A program made the position numbers and the translations under genes. The notes under the pieces were generated by a model, which was not told the origin of the DNA, ran no database searches, and saw only the letters and a list, made by a program, of their open reading frames with translations. Shown piece by piece: positions 6,751-10,345 of a stretch of DNA of 10,345 nt (within the stretch, counting starts at the first letter, position 1; each line of letters begins with the position of its first letter). The DNA lies in the NCBI GenBank assembly GCA_025963615.1, contig JAOQAL010000467.1:1-10345 (forward strand), written 5' to 3'. This DNA comes from Chitinophagaceae bacterium. GTDB lineage: Bacteria > Bacteroidota > Bacteroidia > Chitinophagales > Chitinophagaceae.

Positions 6751-7764
6751 TTATTTGTTCAATTTATAAACAAGCACTTTAAAACTGCCCGCCACGCGAT
6801 CTTTTGTTCCGGGAATCAGATCGGCAACACTAAGATAAATCTTGTGCGTCCTGGTATCGAGCGCCAGGGTTTTTGCGCGGGGCTGGGTGAGGAGCGTTTG
6901 CGCCACGGAATATTTATCCGGGGATTCCTGTTTGATAATCGTCACCGTTCCATCCCCGTTGGAACAGAAAATCAATTTAGTTTCTGCATCATAAGCTACC
7001 GCATCAACGCCTGCACCAATGGGAACAGTAGCAATCACCTTACCCGACTTAATATCCACGACACTCATACCTTTATTTTCCCGGCACACGGTGAACAATC
7101 TTTTATTAACTGAATCCAAAGCCAAACCGGTCGGCCCCCCACAGGGTGACAACGGGTAGTCATCAATAACCTTCAATGTTTTACTGTCAACAACTTTTAT
7201 AATATTCTTATCTTCTAAGTTGTTGTAAATTTTGCCATGGCCGTCAGACACTGCAAATTCAGGCGCGCCACCCAATGCAATAGTTGCTGTTTCTTTCAAT
7301 GTATTTACGTTAATGACAGAAGCGTTATCACTGCTGCCATTAAATGCAAACACCTGGTTTGAAAAGGGATCATAAATAATCGCATCTGGCTTTTTTCCAC
7401 TAAGCGGAATGGAAGTGATCGTTTGGAGCGTGATGATATCGAAAACCAGGACAGCATTGGCGGTTCCGTCGCTTATAAAACCTTTACCGGCTCCGGATGC
7501 AATAGCAATTCCATGGTTCCCCTGCATTTTATCAATCGTGCCGGTCAATTCTTCGTTTTTTAAATCAATGACATGTACCGCCGTGCCGTGAGAAACATAT
7601 AGCTTTTCTGCACGCTGATCAATAAAAAGGTAGTCGTAGCCGCCATCGCCGGCCAGGGGAATTTTTTTGTCCAGGGTATACAAATTATGATCCTGGGCTG
7701 AAGCACTATTCCACAGCATGATGATGTTGACGCATGCTATTATTGCAATCGAATATTTTTTCAT
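6751..7764 (-). CDS. Secreted YncE-like beta-propeller (YVTN repeat) protein
   Basis: This is an exported seven-bladed-type beta-propeller of the YncE/YVTN group, 337 residues, close to the family's usual length. A classic signal peptide ends ASA at residues 21-23. The mature protein is a series of blade-like repeats, for example NAVLVFDIITLQTITSIPLSG (about 103-123), ASVINVNTLKETATIALGG (148-166), NIIKVVDSKTLKVIDDYPLS (187-206) and MSVVDIKSGKVIATVPIG (233-250), each followed by a GVDAVAYDAETK-like strand pair. Three cysteines occur in the mature part (C208, C227, C267), so a disulfide is possible. Catalytic residues cannot be assigned; such propellers usually bind ligands or proteins. It lies 98 bases after the beta-helix lipoprotein gene, beyond a terminator-like hairpin, so it may have its own promoter. 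In E. coli, yncE lies next to the TonB-dependent receptor gene yncD (pqqU), an analogous arrangement. Confidence 0.9.
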   Translation of the reverse strand: MKKYSIAIIACVNIIMLWNSASAQDHNLYTLDKKIPLAGDGGYDYLFIDQRAEKLYVSHGTAVHVIDLKNEELTGTIDKMQGNHGIAIASGAGKGFISDGTANAVLVFDIITLQTITSIPLSGKKPDAIIYDPFSNQVFAFNGSSDNASVINVNTLKETATIALGGAPEFAVSDGHGKIYNNLEDKNIIKVVDSKTLKVIDDYPLSPCGGPTGLALDSVNKRLFTVCRENKGMSVVDIKSGKVIATVPIGAGVDAVAYDAETKLIFCSNGDGTVTIIKQESPDKYSVAQTLLTQPRAKTLALDTRTHKIYLSVADLIPGTKDRVAGSFKVLVYKLNK

Positions 7765-7806
7765 ACTATTTTTTTCTAAAGCTGCTATTGAAGATAAGCA
7801 AATAAG

Positions 7807-7835
7807 ACCGCCTCTAGAAAAAAGTACGAGGCGGT
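7807..7835 (-). terminator. Terminator-like hairpin after the beta-helix lipoprotein gene
   Basis: ACCGCCTC (7807-7814) and GAGGCGGT (7828-7835) form a perfect 8-bp GC-rich stem with a 13-base A/T-rich loop, 27 bases past the lipoprotein stop codon. On the minus strand it is followed by CTTATTTGCTTATC, a loosely T-rich tail rather than a clean U-run. A T6 run also precedes the stem on the minus strand, so it could act in the other direction as well. It probably ends or attenuates the receptor-lipoprotein transcript before the propeller gene. Confidence 0.65.
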
Positions 7836-7862
7836 GAAAAAATCAAACAGGTTTCATTGAAC

Positions 7863-9071
7863 TTAGTGCTGGTTACTCTTTGTTGCATCCGATGTATTCG
7901 CGCCGATATCGTTGCTATAGCTTGCATTCCCTTTTCCCAAGGCCGGAGAACCGCCTTGCAAGTGAAAATCGTCGGAGGTGGAAGCTCCATTGGGAGCGGC
8001 TACCGTACCGTCAAACGTTTTGAACATCGGGTCTAAATTGGTTGTGCCAGTCGATACCAGGTCGGTTGATTGCGGCTTAGCCACCCCATCACCAGGGAAA
8101 AAATTGCTACGCAATGAAATGGAAATAGCAGGGTCCGCAGTAGTATCCGTATAGCTATCTGCAGTGGCATAAAAAAGGTTATACCCGTATTTGGTATTGA
8201 TAGTATCAGCATCTGCGAAAATTTCGAGTCCCTGGTAATTGTTTACAAAAAGGTTATCATAAATATTTGCCTTAGCATTTAATCCGACAGAAACACCTCT
8301 GCCGGGTTCTGCAGCTCCTCTCCGCCATCCGTTGGCAACAAGGGTGTTGTTATAAACATTCACACTTGTTTGAGGAAATGGCTGCAGGGCATTGGTTTCA
8401 AGCTTTATGGCCGTACCTGCCTGGCTGTAAATAACATTATATGCCACGTCCCCCGTTACCCCTGTCTTCAGATTGATCGCCTCACCATCCGTGCTGCCCG
8501 AAGAAAGGATGGTGTTTCTAAGGATTGTGATTTTTGCACCTGCCTCCATACGTATCAAATCATCCTGGCCATTGGTGAACCAGGAGTCTTCAATATCCAC
8601 ATCGATAGGGACCCTTACGTAAAGAGTCTTTCGCGCACCGCCTGCAGGATCAGGGCCGCCCGTGTTATCAATATGAGCCCATTTAATAGTAACAGCCTGC
8701 GCACTATCGCATTGAAAGCCTCCCCAGGAGCCCGGCGAATTACTGTCTGAATTAAAAGAAACAGTTTTATCTCTAGTGCCGGCAATGATCAATACGCCCA
8801 TCACATTGACCTGTGCATTGTTTTTCACAACCACAGTAACTCCCTCCTGGGAAATTAAACTATCTCCCGCTTTGATGGTCAGATCGCCCGTAATGTTATA
8901 GGTATGACCGGTGGTCAGGGTGCCTTTCACAAAACCAGCTATATCACCCGGAGCTATTGGGTTGGACACGGGCACCGGAGGCGTGATCACGGCCGTGGTA
9001 TCACTTTTGGAGCATGAATTTAAAATGATACTAACAACTGCAGCAAATAAGGCGGATTTTTTTGTTTTCAT
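7863..9071 (-). CDS. Right-handed parallel beta-helix lipoprotein
   Basis: This is a surface or outer-membrane lipoprotein of 402 residues. The signal sequence MKTKKSALFAAVVSIILNSC carries a lipobox with the acylated cysteine at C20, followed by SKSDTT and a Pro-rich linker (to about residue 41). From about 50 to 300 it shows short repeating strand-turn units of parallel beta-helix type: NITGDLTIKAGDSLISQEG, VTVVVKNNAQVNVMGVLIIAG, ITILRNTILSSG, VNVYNNTLVANGW, ANIYDNLFVNNYQGLEIF. The C-terminal part DFHLQGGSPALGKG (about 368-381) is a frequent ending of such proteins. Pectate lyases and NosD-like proteins share the fold, but I see no catalytic triad I could name, so enzyme activity is not claimed. 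The ATG is 15 bases after the TonB-dependent receptor stop codon, so the two are almost certainly co-expressed. It occupies the place where a SusD-type lipoprotein often sits. Confidence 0.88.
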   Translation of the reverse strand: MKTKKSALFAAVVSIILNSCSKSDTTAVITPPVPVSNPIAPGDIAGFVKGTLTTGHTYNITGDLTIKAGDSLISQEGVTVVVKNNAQVNVMGVLIIAGTRDKTVSFNSDSNSPGSWGGFQCDSAQAVTIKWAHIDNTGGPDPAGGARKTLYVRVPIDVDIEDSWFTNGQDDLIRMEAGAKITILRNTILSSGSTDGEAINLKTGVTGDVAYNVIYSQAGTAIKLETNALQPFPQTSVNVYNNTLVANGWRRGAAEPGRGVSVGLNAKANIYDNLFVNNYQGLEIFADADTINTKYGYNLFYATADSYTDTTADPAISISLRSNFFPGDGVAKPQSTDLVSTGTTNLDPMFKTFDGTVAAPNGASTSDDFHLQGGSPALGKGNASYSNDIGANTSDATKSNQH

Positions 9072-9086
9072 TTTGATGATAATTTT

Positions 9087-10345
9087 TTAATTAGAATAAC
9101 GAATACCGATACTATAATTGGCTTTGTAGGTGTCTCTGACTACAACCAGGTTATTTATTTTATTTACCGTGGCAGTGTTCAAAAGATTATTGAATTTTCC
9201 GAATGCGGTGAAATGCCGGTTCCTTAATTGTTTCTCGGCAGACAAAGCAAGGAATGACTGCGGCGTTTGATAATAATCGTAACCATAAACAGGATATACA
9301 CGGGCCAGTGTTTTGCCCAGATACTCATAAGCCAGCTGTGCAAAAAAATTCTTCCTGTCATTCCTGTAAATCAAAGACAGATTGAGGGAATGATCCGTTT
9401 GTCCCTGCATAGGTCTTTTCTGCAGCTTTTGTGGATCGGTGGTTTGTGCCACCACGTCCGTGAAAAATTTAGGGGATGAAATTTTGGAATAGATATAGGC
9501 GTAATTTCCTGTCACTCCAATACGTCCAAAATATTTCGAGTAAACTAACTCAGCGCCATAAAGTGTGGCAGTACCCAGATTTTGCGGTTGATAACTGGTA
9601 ATATCAACATAAGCATATTCAATGGGATCTTTTATTTTTTTGTAAAAGGCGCCTACAAATAATTGCTCTTCCTTTTTTGGAAATAATTCGTATCGCAAAT
9701 CGTAATTATCAGCTATTGAATGTTTCAGGTCTGGGTTGCCTGTTTCAGTGGTGGGGGTACTGTTGCTTAAAAGCGTGGCGGGTACCAATTCGTAATAATT
9801 GGGTCTTGAGATAGATTTAAAATAAGAAAGCCGGATATTGGTTTTGTCGTTCAACTTATATTTCAGCATAAGGCTGGGCAGTACATCGGTGTAGTTTTTC
9901 GTAATGCCGTTAATACCCGCAGGATAAAAAGTGTTCAAGGCAAAGCCCTGTTCTGTTTTTTCCACCCGGACACCGCCAGATAAGTCGAAATACTTTAAAG
10001 ATATTTTAGCTTGTCCATATCCGGCAGTAATATTTTCAAAAAGTTTATAATTATTAATATCATAAGTCTGCGTACCCTTGGTGTCGTAGACTATCCATTG
10101 TGCTGTGTAAATATCATTGAATTGCTGTTTCACCCCGTTGCTGTTTGCTGCCGGTTTCAGGTCATACTCATTTTGAAGATTATATCTTGTCTTATGCCTG
10201 TACAGCCCGCCGGCCTTCAATTCCAGTGAATTTTTTTTTACTTGCGACCGGTATGTCAGGTTTGCCAGGATATCATAATCTTTATCATTATTATGTTGCC
10301 ATATCCTGCTGATATCATCAAAGTACCAGGGAGTGCTTGTAAAAT
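9087..10345 (-). CDS. TonB-dependent outer-membrane receptor (partial, N-terminus outside window)
   Basis: This is the C-terminal part (about 419 codons) of a TonB-dependent receptor, an outer-membrane barrel that imports ligands using TonB energy. The frame stays open to the window edge, so the plug domain, TonB box and start codon are missing. What is visible is a chain of amphipathic, aromatic-ended barrel strands, with family-typical stretches: LSGGVRVEKTEQGF, LPSLMLKYKLNDKTNIRLSY, FKSISRPNYYELVPA, ETGNPDLKHSIADNYDLRYE, LYGAELVYSKYFGRIGVTGN and the final AFGKFNNLLNTATV...YSIGIRYSN. The RPNYYEL and GNPDLK motifs are strong marks of this family. It ends in Asn rather than the more common aromatic residue, with Tyr two residues before. 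The beta-helix lipoprotein gene follows after 15 bases. The ligand is unknown; the plug region beyond the window would help. Confidence 0.95.
   Translation of the reverse strand, partial: FTSTPWYFDDISRIWQHNNDKDYDILANLTYRSQVKKNSLELKAGGLYRHKTRYNLQNEYDLKPAANSNGVKQQFNDIYTAQWIVYDTKGTQTYDINNYKLFENITAGYGQAKISLKYFDLSGGVRVEKTEQGFALNTFYPAGINGITKNYTDVLPSLMLKYKLNDKTNIRLSYFKSISRPNYYELVPATLLSNSTPTTETGNPDLKHSIADNYDLRYELFPKKEEQLFVGAFYKKIKDPIEYAYVDITSYQPQNLGTATLYGAELVYSKYFGRIGVTGNYAYIYSKISSPKFFTDVVAQTTDPQKLQKRPMQGQTDHSLNLSLIYRNDRKNFFAQLAYEYLGKTLARVYPVYGYDYYQTPQSFLALSAEKQLRNRHFTAFGKFNNLLNTATVNKINNLVVVRDTYKANYSIGIRYSN

Noticed and set aside
8370..8750. Plus-strand 126-codon frame
   Set aside because: It is antisense to the beta-helix repeats and shows no family features of its own.
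10220..10220. Possible start of the TonB-dependent receptor at this point
   Set aside because: The codon is TTG in the middle of barrel strands and the frame stays open to the window edge, so the gene continues beyond.

Overview
The window looks like chromosomal DNA of a Bacteroidota bacterium, probably of the Chitinophaga/Sphingobacteria type. The evidence is an AT-leaning intergenic sequence, starts without clear Shine-Dalgarno sites, a lipoprotein whose lipobox is followed directly by a charged/serine stretch, a TonB-dependent receptor followed immediately by a lipoprotein gene, and a histidine kinase with the divergent ATP-binding box I associate with this phylum. The taxon is an inference from gene style only. 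Every gene I can support lies on the minus strand, so transcription runs from high to low coordinates.

In transcription order, the first block (10345 to 7863) is the C-terminal part of a TonB-dependent outer-membrane receptor. It is followed after 15 bases by a secreted right-handed beta-helix lipoprotein and then by an 8-bp terminator-like hairpin. Next comes a secreted YncE/YVTN-type beta-propeller protein (7764 to 6751). Together these look like a cell-surface uptake or binding locus. Unusually, the lipoprotein beside the receptor is a beta-helix rather than a SusD-type protein.

The second block (6528 to 3721) is an OmpR/PhoB-type response regulator, a sensor histidine kinase 2 bases after it, and a periplasmic PAP2 phosphatase 76 bases further on. 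This reads as an envelope-sensing two-component system that may control a lipid or lipid-A phosphatase.

A 432-base gap (3289-3720) separates this from the third block. It holds hairpins near the PAP2 end, a perfect 20-bp palindrome and a promoter-like region. That region can be read either as a sigma-54 -24/-12 element or as the Bacteroidota housekeeping TAnnTTTG element.

The third block (3288 to 1) is a tripartite export operon: HlyD/MacA-type membrane fusion protein, TolC-type outer-membrane factor, and a MacB/LolD-type ABC ATPase that runs off the window. Between the TolC and ATPase genes lies an array of eleven 7-bp repeats with a 35-bp higher-order period.

I see no RNA genes, CRISPR arrays, insertion sequences or phage genes. 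The most unusual points are the heptamer array, the palindrome with the sigma-54-like promoter ahead of the efflux operon, and the receptor/beta-helix/propeller grouping.
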